From: an uncultured Alistipes sp.
GTDB lineage: Bacteria; Bacteroidota; Bacteroidia; Bacteroidales; Rikenellaceae
Direction of reading: 5' to 3'
Length of the DNA stretch: 53,983 bases
NCBI GenBank assembly: GCA_944321205.1
Contig: CALUKK010000149.1
Location: forward strand, 1 to 53,983
Shown: positions 8,951 through 16,885 of the stretch, piece by piece
Layout: each line of letters opens with the position of its first letter
How positions within the stretch are numbered: position 1 is the first letter of the stretch
The notes under the pieces: generated by a model
Databases searched by the model: none
Told to the model about the DNA's origin: nothing
The model's input: only the letters and a program-made list of their open reading frames with translations
Translations under genes and position numbers: made by a program

Positions 8951-10738
8951 ATGTACGGCATACAACCATTACGCATCTTTACAGCTCTGCTGCCGGTTCT
9001 GCTCTGCGGCTGCGGACAGTCCGGAGCCGAGGCCACGACGCAGACGCCAACGACCCGGGAACCCGCCAGTCTGGTGTTGACAACGGACGTCTCGGCGCTG
9101 ATCTCGCCCGGAGGAACCCGGACGGTCGATGCCGACGACAACACCATTCATCACGTATCGCTCTTCCTGGTCGACTATCTGGAGGACCGCCTCGTGGCAT
9201 ACCGGAACATCTACCCCGACCCGCAGGCCACACTCCACCAGTATGACGACACCGATGCCGACAACGGATTCGTCGACCCCGCAACCGGAGCGGTCAATCC
9301 CGATCTCACGTCCGGGACGAGCGTCCGCGTCACCTTTCCGTACGATACGCCGATGCACGGGCTGGCCGAGAAACTCACCCGCGGCTCCTACGTGCTGCTG
9401 GCCATCGCCAACTTCTCCGAATCGGACGCTTTCGGAAATTCGGGAATCGCCTCCCGGATCCAGGCCCTCATCGATCGCTTTAACAGAACCCCGGAAACCG
9501 GAGTCGACGATTTCAAGGCCAATTTTGCGCACTTCTACGATCTGAAGCTCCAGATTCCCCGGCAGACCTCGGATAACGGCGGCACCTATGCGCCGTATGT
9601 TCGTCCGGGGGACGTGTCGATTCCGCTGAGCTGCACGCAGACCCTGAATCTGATCTCGGGACAGAACCGCAGCAGTACCGAGCTGAAGCATACCTGCTCC
9701 CGGGTGCGGATCGATGTCTGCAATTACAGCGAGCTGCCTCTGGAGATCCGGGATCTGACGCTGAGCGACAACTTCACCCAGTCGACATGCTATCTTTTCT
9801 CGCGCCTGGACCGCAACGAGAACTATGCCATCGAGAACGAATACGACGGCAAGGGGGCACCGCTCACCACCCACGGAAACGCCCTCACGGCATTCGTCCC
9901 GAACACCAGGCTCACCCGCGAGCAGGGTCCCACCACCCTCTTCGAGGGGTTGATCTACGAAAGCCGCGATCTGACAAACAACTACACCTACACGCTCGAT
10001 GTGAGCTACGGCCAGGCGGATCTCAAACGCTATGAACTCTCAAACGACGGGCAACCCATCACCCGCCTCTCCGAACTGACGACCCTGGGGCCCTATTTTC
10101 TGATCCGCCGCAGCGACGCCGACCAGTTCCTCTATGTGGACAACGATCTGGCTTATGTCTCGGACGGCAGCCAGACCCCCCAACAGATTCTCGACCGCTG
10201 CGCCGGCAACGGCTACTATTACAACTATGTCTGGGAACTGGTCTGGAGCGAAAACGGGTCGAACTACTACCTGCGCAACGTCCAGACCGAGGACTTCATC
10301 GAGAAGATCCGCTACAACAACCTCGAAAGCAGCTCCTACCGGCTGAGAATGGTCTCCCGACAAGACGGTGACGCCTTCAATGTCAACACTACGGGAGCCT
10401 ACTTCCTGTTCCGGTCAACGAGTTTCACGGACGGTGACGCCTACCTCAACGTCCGGGCTGACAAGGCCGACATGCCCGTTGTCGGGTGGTACGGCAACGG
10501 GGAATGGTCGCAGTTCGCGCTCATCCCCGTCACGCAGGTGAACGGTCTGGGAACCCGTCAGGAGGTGACCCTGCGGACGATCGATCCCGCGAGCGGCGTG
10601 GTAAGCGACGTGCACGAAATCCAGCGCAACGACTTCATACACGTTCTGGTCGAGGTGTCGTACAACCCCGACAAGGGCGATTTCGACTTTATCGTCAACG
10701 GCTGGAATAACACGGACGGTGAGATAACCTTCAATTGA
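8951..10738 (+). CDS. FimB/Mfa2-like minor fimbrial subunit with a lectin-like (ricin-type) insert
   Basis: Lipoprotein of 595 residues (LLCGC, Cys21) with Arg57 in the GGTRTVD context shared by the other pilins. Residues 60-370 look like a minor subunit: VSLFLVDYLEDRLVAYRNIY, GSYVLLAIANFSE, HTCSRVRIDVCNYSELPLEIRDLTL. An extra module lies near residues 378-530, with repeats of the type GPYFLIRRSDADQFLYVDND, VWELVWSENGSNYYLRN and GAYFLFRSTSF, resembling ricin-type beta-trefoil sugar-binding repeats. The pilin fold resumes at the C-terminus (FDFIVNGWNNTDGEITFN). A role near the tip in glycan binding is inferred. Confidence 0.7.
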   Translation: MYGIQPLRIFTALLPVLLCGCGQSGAEATTQTPTTREPASLVLTTDVSALISPGGTRTVDADDNTIHHVSLFLVDYLEDRLVAYRNIYPDPQATLHQYDDTDADNGFVDPATGAVNPDLTSGTSVRVTFPYDTPMHGLAEKLTRGSYVLLAIANFSESDAFGNSGIASRIQALIDRFNRTPETGVDDFKANFAHFYDLKLQIPRQTSDNGGTYAPYVRPGDVSIPLSCTQTLNLISGQNRSSTELKHTCSRVRIDVCNYSELPLEIRDLTLSDNFTQSTCYLFSRLDRNENYAIENEYDGKGAPLTTHGNALTAFVPNTRLTREQGPTTLFEGLIYESRDLTNNYTYTLDVSYGQADLKRYELSNDGQPITRLSELTTLGPYFLIRRSDADQFLYVDNDLAYVSDGSQTPQQILDRCAGNGYYYNYVWELVWSENGSNYYLRNVQTEDFIEKIRYNNLESSSYRLRMVSRQDGDAFNVNTTGAYFLFRSTSFTDGDAYLNVRADKADMPVVGWYGNGEWSQFALIPVTQVNGLGTRQEVTLRTIDPASGVVSDVHEIQRNDFIHVLVEVSYNPDKGDFDFIVNGWNNTDGEITFN

Positions 10739-10745
10739 TACATCC

Positions 10746-13700
10746 ATGAAACGATCGATACTGTTCTGTTGTTTGTGTGCGCTGCTCGCGGGCAGCTGCA
10801 CGAAGGATCCGGATCTTGCTCCCGGAGAGAACTCCGGAGAGGAGGTATGGGTAACGCTCGATTTTACCCGGTGCGATTTCGAACCGGTCCAGATCACAAC
10901 GCGTTCGACCCTGGGGCTGATCGCCGAATCCCGGGTCTCGAATCTCTATGTCTTCCTGTTCGATGCTGCGGGAAACCGGGTCTACGGGCACTATTTCGAC
11001 AGCGAAAACAAACGGGCAACCCAGAACGAGGTCATGACCGCCAACACGAACTGCTGGATGGTCAACAACCTGATGAACGCCTCGGAACAGACCCAGGGGA
11101 CCATTCGGATGAAGGTGCCGAGATTGACCGGCGGAAGTATTCAGATCGTGGCCAATCTCGACACCGACATGTTCAACATATCTCCCGAACGGTTCAGCTT
11201 CATCCGTCAGCGTTCCGAACTCGAGAACTTCGTGGCCGTGCTGAATCAGCAGATCACCTCGCGCAACGGCATGTTCCCCATGTCGGGAGGAGCCGAGAAT
11301 GTCACCGTGACCGAGCAGGGAATCACCTCGGCAACCAACGAACGGGTCCGTATCCCGCTCACACGCCTGGATTCCAAGATCGAGGTCCGCATCCGTCCGG
11401 CCGTGGGGAACGAAACCGTCGTCATCGACGATCAGGGTGAGACAACCACGCAACGCATCAAGGACTTCACGCCCGAATCGTGGTACGTGGTGAATCTGCC
11501 CAAGAGCACGCTGCTGCTGGAACGCGCCAACCTTTCGGGAGACAATCCGGCCACAGCCGAGGGTTTCTTCGACAGCTCCGAGGTGAATTTCGAAACCGAA
11601 ACCCGGGAGGAGTTCACCTACGAAAACAGCAACGGCATCCCGACTACCGTGCCGGCCTCCGTATACGGCTTCTCCTTCTACATGTACGAAAATCGCCCCG
11701 AGGCCAAGAAAACCGTCCCCGCCTACCACCTGCGCGACAAGCGCATCAAGGATGAGGCCGGAATCTACGACACCTCGGAGGGGCTGTGGGAATACGCCCC
11801 CGAGACGGCGACCTATCTGGTCATCAAGGGGGATGTGAGCATGGATGTCAACGTGGAATCCGACGCCAAGACCCAGACGCTGAATGCTGCGGTCGTCTAC
11901 TACGTCCATCTCGGGGACTTCGCCAACGATCCGAGCGATTTCCAGGTGAAGCGGAACACGCACTACACCTACACCATCACCATCAAGGGGGTCAAGAACA
12001 TCCAGGTCGAGGTCTCGACCAACGTCGAAAACGAGTCCGGAGCAACCGGACACGTCTACATCGCCAAAGAGTCCATCCACACCTTCGACGCTCATTACGG
12101 CCAGCGGGTCTTCGCCTTCGACGAAAGGTCGATCACCCCGGACGACGTCACGTGGTATGTCAAGACCCCGTTCGGGCGGGAAGGGATGCCCGAAATCGTC
12201 AACGGCACGGAGATCCCCAACGGGCTGGACTACAAATGGGTCTCGTTCCGCGTCAATGAACTCGACGCATCCGGCGCATACAGCCACAACAACCAGCCCT
12301 ACCATCCCGACCAGGTGATGGACATTCTCGAATTCTGCAACTACATCCGGGATCAGAAGATCCGGTTCGACAACGGCCGTCCGAACGATTTCCGCGAAGA
12401 GGAGGACCCCGAACTCAAGCTGCAGTATCCGAATCACCCGGAGATCTATCGACGCAACAGGATCTATGTCACCGTCTTCGTCGACGAATTCTACTACGAT
12501 CGCGACCCCATCTCGGGCGAGGTTCGGCCCACGTTGTGGAAAGAATTCGTCAACCAACCCAACCGCACGATGCACATTCTGTGCGACACGCAATTCAGTG
12601 CCGACGGCGACAGCTCGGCAACAGGTAGCGTCGTCACCATCCGGCAACAGTCGATCCAGTCCATCTTCAACACCACCGACGAGAGTCTGAACACCGCATG
12701 GGGTGGAGAATCCGTCGACGAAACCGAAGGTGTGCTCTGGTTCTACAACCGCACGGAAAGCCACTGGCAGGAGTGGACGCAATACGCCAATATCGACTAT
12801 GGAAACGACTCCCGGACAAACGGTCTCTACAATACGGCCCGGCTCTGGGAATTGCTCGACAATGCGGGGAACTACCTTCCCAAACGCTGGGACGACTACC
12901 TGGACTTCAATCGCGAAAACGACCGGAAAGAGATCTTTCTCAAGGATGACGACGAACTGGCTACGGTCCGTTACACCTGTCTGATGCGCAACCGCGACAA
13001 CAACGGAAACGGGGTCATCGACGCTTCGGAGATCCGCTGGTACATCGCCTCGATCCAGCAGTTGTCGGCCCTCTATATCGGCGATCAGGGAATCTCGGCC
13101 GAAGCCCAGCTTTACGACAGACACAACCAGTATACCTCGACCGATACCGACGAACACGGTTCGCAACTCTGGCGTCGGCACATCATCAGCAGCACGCAAT
13201 GGGGAAACGGCGACCTGCGCAACTATCCCACGATGCTCTGGGCCGAAGAGGGTTTGTCGACGAGTGCCTACAAGCAATATGCGAACAACAAACCCGGACG
13301 TTATGCCGTACGCTGCGTCCGCAACCTCGGAATGGACCCCGCCAACGAACAGGAGGCGGTCCTCGAACTGAAGAATCTCGACAAGATTCCCGATTTGTCC
13401 ATCCTTTTCAGCACCCTGCAGGAGACCAACTCACAAACCTCGGTCTACAAGTTCGACCTGTCGCGGATCAATCCCAAATCGACCCGCTACTACACCTCCC
13501 GGGAGTTGGAACCCGACGACGAATATTCGGAATCGGCCCGGATCTACTCCTCCTTCGAAACGGGCGAACTGGTCTCCTACAACGGAACCTACCAATCCCT
13601 GAAGGAGATGATCGATCGTGGAGAATCCCCCTGTCCGGATGGATACCGCGTCCCGAATATCCGCGAGGCGAGCCTCATGGCAAACTATATCACCGCAGAG

Positions 13701-13871
13701 GTGAATCCCAACTGGTGGGCGGGCCAATATTCGCTGGTCAACACCTACTACTCGTTCGGAGCGCTCGGGAAAAACTATGACAGCGATGTTTCGTGGTATT
13801 GTACGGCCAACCACATTACGATTTCCAAGCCCTCGAACATTGCGATCCGCTGTGTGCGGGACATCCAGTAG
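10746..13871 (+). CDS. DUF4906 large fimbrial lipoprotein, putative tip adhesin
   Basis: Very large lipoprotein of 1041 residues (LLAGSC, Cys18) with the pilin-type Arg53 (ITTRSTLG). Residues 55-450 form the DUF4906/minor-pilin region (RVSNLYVFLFDAAGNRVYGHYF; GSIQIVANLDTDMF). Around residues 735-865 and 955-1041 there are two segments like the FISUMP/C-type-lectin fold: GVIDASEIRWYIASIQQL with GRYAVRCVRNL, and CPDGYRVPNIREASLMANY with NIAIRCVRDIQ at the end. It is the last gene of the operon. Position and lectin-like ends suggest an adhesive tip; the ligand is unknown. Confidence 0.8.
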   Translation: MKRSILFCCLCALLAGSCTKDPDLAPGENSGEEVWVTLDFTRCDFEPVQITTRSTLGLIAESRVSNLYVFLFDAAGNRVYGHYFDSENKRATQNEVMTANTNCWMVNNLMNASEQTQGTIRMKVPRLTGGSIQIVANLDTDMFNISPERFSFIRQRSELENFVAVLNQQITSRNGMFPMSGGAENVTVTEQGITSATNERVRIPLTRLDSKIEVRIRPAVGNETVVIDDQGETTTQRIKDFTPESWYVVNLPKSTLLLERANLSGDNPATAEGFFDSSEVNFETETREEFTYENSNGIPTTVPASVYGFSFYMYENRPEAKKTVPAYHLRDKRIKDEAGIYDTSEGLWEYAPETATYLVIKGDVSMDVNVESDAKTQTLNAAVVYYVHLGDFANDPSDFQVKRNTHYTYTITIKGVKNIQVEVSTNVENESGATGHVYIAKESIHTFDAHYGQRVFAFDERSITPDDVTWYVKTPFGREGMPEIVNGTEIPNGLDYKWVSFRVNELDASGAYSHNNQPYHPDQVMDILEFCNYIRDQKIRFDNGRPNDFREEEDPELKLQYPNHPEIYRRNRIYVTVFVDEFYYDRDPISGEVRPTLWKEFVNQPNRTMHILCDTQFSADGDSSATGSVVTIRQQSIQSIFNTTDESLNTAWGGESVDETEGVLWFYNRTESHWQEWTQYANIDYGNDSRTNGLYNTARLWELLDNAGNYLPKRWDDYLDFNRENDRKEIFLKDDDELATVRYTCLMRNRDNNGNGVIDASEIRWYIASIQQLSALYIGDQGISAEAQLYDRHNQYTSTDTDEHGSQLWRRHIISSTQWGNGDLRNYPTMLWAEEGLSTSAYKQYANNKPGRYAVRCVRNLGMDPANEQEAVLELKNLDKIPDLSILFSTLQETNSQTSVYKFDLSRINPKSTRYYTSRELEPDDEYSESARIYSSFETGELVSYNGTYQSLKEMIDRGESPCPDGYRVPNIREASLMANYITAEVNPNWWAGQYSLVNTYYSFGALGKNYDSDVSWYCTANHITISKPSNIAIRCVRDIQ

Positions 13872-13955
13872 GCGGCTCGGGCCGCACTCCCTCCCACGGG
13901 CAGACGAAGGTTCGACAGACGCCCGGTCGCCGAGAAGATTGGCTGTACCGCCCGG

Positions 13956-14594
13956 TCAGTCGCCGAGAAGAAGATCCTCGAGGCGGACCTTCGGAACATA
14001 GTGCACCCCATCGCGCCGGTAATAGGCGTGGTCCCCGTCGGCCGGAATCTGTGTCAGGACGATCCGTTCGTTTCCCTTGCCGATGGCCAGGACCAACAAC
14101 GGATCATAGGGCAGACGTAACGTCTCACGGACCCGGGCCGGATCGAACGCGCCGATACAGATGCCGTTCAAACCGATCTCGGTGGCCCGCAGAAGCATGC
14201 TCTGGACCGAGATCCCGAGGTCGATGTCCACGTAGCGATTCTCCGGGACCGTTGCACAGATGACGATAAAGGCATTGGGCTCGCTCCCCGGCAGCGGAAG
14301 ATGCAACTCGGGAAGTGCCGCTCCGAAACGCAGAAGCGGAAGCAGCCGTGGAGCCTCGTCGGAAAGTACGGGACGGAATCGCAACACCTGTTGATTGCGG
14401 GCCGAGGGAATGCGGGTGTTGACCTCGATCAGCGTGCGGAGTTGATCCTCGCGGACCCGGAAACGGGGATCATAGCCCCGATAACTACGGTTGCGCAGCA
14501 GCAGATGGGTCAAGGTGGCGGATGCACGATGTACGGGGGCTTCGGCCCGGGCCCGGTACTCCTCCATTTTTCGTTCCAAATAATTGTCAGCCAT
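13956..14594 (-). CDS. nitroreductase family protein
   Basis: FMN-dependent oxidoreductase fold of 212 residues. Signature parts are NRSYRGYDPRFRV (FMN phosphate binding), EVNTRIPSARNQQVLRFRPV, and VDIDLGISVQSMLLRATEIGLNGICIGAFD, followed by VLAIGKGNERIVL. The start at 14594 (MADNYLERKMEEY) is preferred because the longer upstream frame crosses the terminator of ftsH. It probably acts on quinones or nitro-compounds in the cytoplasm, but the substrate cannot be told. It follows ftsH on the same strand but is separated from it by a terminator. Confidence 0.88.
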   Translation of the reverse strand: MADNYLERKMEEYRARAEAPVHRASATLTHLLLRNRSYRGYDPRFRVREDQLRTLIEVNTRIPSARNQQVLRFRPVLSDEAPRLLPLLRFGAALPELHLPLPGSEPNAFIVICATVPENRYVDIDLGISVQSMLLRATEIGLNGICIGAFDPARVRETLRLPYDPLLVLAIGKGNERIVLTQIPADGDHAYYRRDGVHYVPKVRLEDLLLGD

Positions 14595-14642
14595 ATTGCG
14601 GGATTTTGGTGCCAAATTACGAATTGTGTCGCGAAAAAGCAA

Positions 14643-14671
14643 GATCCCGGGACCACAACGGTCCCGGGATC
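14643..14671 (-). terminator. Rho-independent terminator of ftsH
   Basis: A 12-bp perfect stem (GATCCCGGGACC) with a 5-base loop, followed on the minus strand by TTGCTTTTT. It lies 27 bases past the ftsH stop codon. Confidence 0.8.
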
Positions 14672-14697
14672 CTGCGCGCAATCCGCCCTCGTGCCGA

Positions 14698-16566
14698 TCA
14701 CGCGCCGGCGGTATGTTTGCGGACAATGCGCATGAACTCCTCACCGGTAATCGTTTCCCGTTGCAGAAGGTAAGCCGCAGCCTCGTCCAGGATTTCACGA
14801 TTCCCGGAGAGAATCCCGCGGGCCTTTTCGTGAGCCTCCTTCACGATGCGAAGCACCTCGTTATCGATCTGCGCAGCCGTTTCCGAAGAGCAGGTCAGGG
14901 AATTGTCTCCTCCGAGGTAGGCGTTGTTCACCGTTTCGAGGCCCATCATGTCGTATTTGTCGCTCATACCGAAGCGTGTAACCATGGCCCGGGCCAGTTT
15001 GGTGGCCTGTTCGATGTCGTTCGAGGCTCCGGTGGTGATACTTTTAAAGACAAGTTCCTCGGCCGAACGCCCGCCCGCGAGCGTCGCGATGCGGTTGAAG
15101 AGATTTTCTCGACTCAGAAGCACCTGTTCCCCTTCATCGACCTGCATCGTATAGCCCAACGCCCCGGAAGTTCGCGGAATGATCGTGATCTTGTGTACGG
15201 GAGCCGACGCCGTCTGCATGGCTGCCACCAGGGCATGCCCGATTTCGTGATAGGCGACAATGCGTTTCTCGTCGAGAGACAATACCGCATGTTTCTTCTG
15301 GGCTCCGGCCAGCACGGTCTCGACACTCTCTTCGAGATCGGACGTCGTCACTCGCTGACGGCCCTGACGCACGGCACGCAAAGCCGCTTCATTGACGATG
15401 TTGGCCAGTTCGGCCCCCGATGATCCGGCCGTGGCCTGTGCCACGATCGAAAGATCGACTGCCTCGTGCTTCACCTGCGCCAGATGCACCTGAAGAATCG
15501 CCTTCCGACCTTCGAGATCCGGCAGCTCCATCTGGATGCGACGGTCGAAACGCCCCGGACGCAACAACGCCTTGTCGAGCGTCTCGGGACGGTTTGTGGC
15601 GGCCAGGATCACAACCCCTTTGCGCCCGTCGAAGCCGTCCATCTCGGTCAGCAGCTGATTCAGTGTCTGTTCGCGTTCATCGTTGCCTCCGAATGCCGTA
15701 TCGCGGCGCTTGCCGATGGCATCGATCTCATCGATGAAGATGATGCACGGAGCCTTTTCTCCCGCCTGCTTGAAGAGATCCCGGACCTTGGCTGCGCCCA
15801 TGCCGACGAACATCTGTACGAACTCCGATCCGGACATGGCAAAGAACGGAACCCGCGCCTCTCCGGCCACGGCCCGCGCTATCAGGGTTTTGCCCGTTCC
15901 CGGAGGTCCGACGAGCAGGGCCCCTTTCGGCAGCGAGGCTCCGATCCGCGCATACTTCTCCGGGCTGTGGAGGAAGTCCACGATCTCGGTCAGGGCCTCT
16001 TTGGCCTCGTCCTGCCCGGCCACATCGGCGAAAGTCGTCTTCACGTCCGAATCGGCATAGATACGGGCCCCGCTGTTTCCGAAGGAGAGAAAATTCCCAC
16101 CCCCGCCCATGCGGGCCTGAAGGCTCTTCCCGGCCTGCCGCCAAAGCAGAAAGAAGATCATCCCCGGGAGGATCCACATCAGGATGAAATTGAGAATCGG
16201 AGAGTTCTCCTGCGGAACGATCTGCGTGAAGGCGATCTTGCCATTCTCATTGGGACTTTTGGCGTCAAGAAGCCGATCCACCAGATGCGGATCATCGACC
16301 GCGCCGGTGCGGAAGGTTGCCGTCTTGCCCTTGTCGGTCCGCGCCGTGAAGAAGATCTGGCCGTTCTTGATCATCACCTCCTGGACCAGACCGCTGTCCA
16401 CCCGCTCGATGAAGGTCCCGTAATCGGTCGTGGTGATCCGCCCGGGGCTGAACAGCGGAAAGACAAAACCATTCAGAAACAACACGATAAGCACAACCCA
16501 CAGAATTCCCGTCAGGGGATTGCCGCGGCGTGGTGCTGAAGACTGCGTTTCCTGCTTGTTGTTCAT
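14698..16566 (-). CDS. ftsH: ATP-dependent zinc metalloprotease FtsH, Clostridia-like
   Basis: Membrane-anchored AAA+ protease of 622 residues that degrades misfolded and short-lived membrane and cytosolic proteins. Two N-terminal membrane helices (near residues 18-40 and 121-141) flank an extracytoplasmic domain. Then come Walker A (GPPGTGKT), Walker B ([11 protein letters not shown]), the second region of homology ([11 protein letters not shown]) and the zinc site HEIGH with His440, Glu441 and His444. The stretch [23 protein letters not shown] and the later [19 protein letters not shown] resemble FtsH of Clostridia more than the longer Bacteroidetes housekeeping form, suggesting a second, horizontally acquired copy. 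The start MNNKQ at 16566 fits the usual short cytosolic N-terminus. Confidence 0.93.
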   Translation of the reverse strand: MNNKQETQSSAPRRGNPLTGILWVVLIVLFLNGFVFPLFSPGRITTTDYGTFIERVDSGLVQEVMIKNGQIFFTARTDKGKTATFRTGAVDDPHLVDRLLDAKSPNENGKIAFTQIVPQENSPILNFILMWILPGMIFFLLWRQAGKSLQARMGGGGNFLSFGNSGARIYADSDVKTTFADVAGQDEAKEALTEIVDFLHSPEKYARIGASLPKGALLVGPPGTGKTLIARAVAGEARVPFFAMSGSEFVQMFVGMGAAKVRDLFKQAGEKAPCIIFIDEIDAIGKRRDTAFGGNDEREQTLNQLLTEMDGFDGRKGVVILAATNRPETLDKALLRPGRFDRRIQMELPDLEGRKAILQVHLAQVKHEAVDLSIVAQATAGSSGAELANIVNEAALRAVRQGRQRVTTSDLEESVETVLAGAQKKHAVLSLDEKRIVAYHEIGHALVAAMQTASAPVHKITIIPRTSGALGYTMQVDEGEQVLLSRENLFNRIATLAGGRSAEELVFKSITTGASNDIEQATKLARAMVTRFGMSDKYDMMGLETVNNAYLGGDNSLTCSSETAAQIDNEVLRIVKEAHEKARGILSGNREILDEAAAYLLQRETITGEEFMRIVRKHTAGA

Positions 16567-16885
16567 GGGTAGCAATTGTTTGATTCGGCCACAAAGATCC
16601 GCATTTTCGACGCGAAACACTCCTCAATATGGCATTAAGAGTATTATGGATTTCGCCAAAACGGCCATCATCCGTTCCCGTCATTCCGAAACCCGCACGA
16701 TTCCGCCCGTACGATTTGCCGATACGGCGCGTAACATGGGATACTTGCAAAATCAAGATATTGACGTATCTTTGCGCCCGGAATATTCCGAGAGGTCTCG
16801 ACAGAGACCTCGAAAAACTGCCGGGCCCCACGTACAGGATGGCGATGTACGGCGAGGCTGTCCCGCGAAAAAAAGTGTTTGCAGG
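16567..16885. other. Divergent intergenic region between ftsH and the C66 protease gene
   Basis: About 320 bases without a gene. It holds the promoter of the C66 protease gene at 16745-16774 and, on the minus strand, a possible weak -7 box for ftsH (GATCTTTG, 16599-16592). The open frame that extends upstream of 16886 through this region has no protein-like features. Confidence 0.5.
16745..16774 (+). promoter_or_regulatory. Promoter of the fimbrillin-C66 protease gene
   Basis: TTG at 16745-16747 and TATCTTTG at 16767-16774, separated by 19 bases, match the Bacteroidetes -33/-7 arrangement. The leader before the ATG at 16886 would be about 105 bases. Confidence 0.65.

Noticed and set aside
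10731..13277. 848-codon open frame on the minus strand opposite the DUF4906 gene
   Set aside because: It is a shadow of a GC-rich gene in the complementary frame; low-complexity Val/Gly/Asp-rich translation with no signal or domain, while the plus-strand frame has a lipobox and known domains.
16430..16885. Upstream extension of the C66 protease reading frame
   Set aside because: It contains the promoter and overlaps the ftsH start on the other strand; the signal peptide and lipobox begin at 16886.
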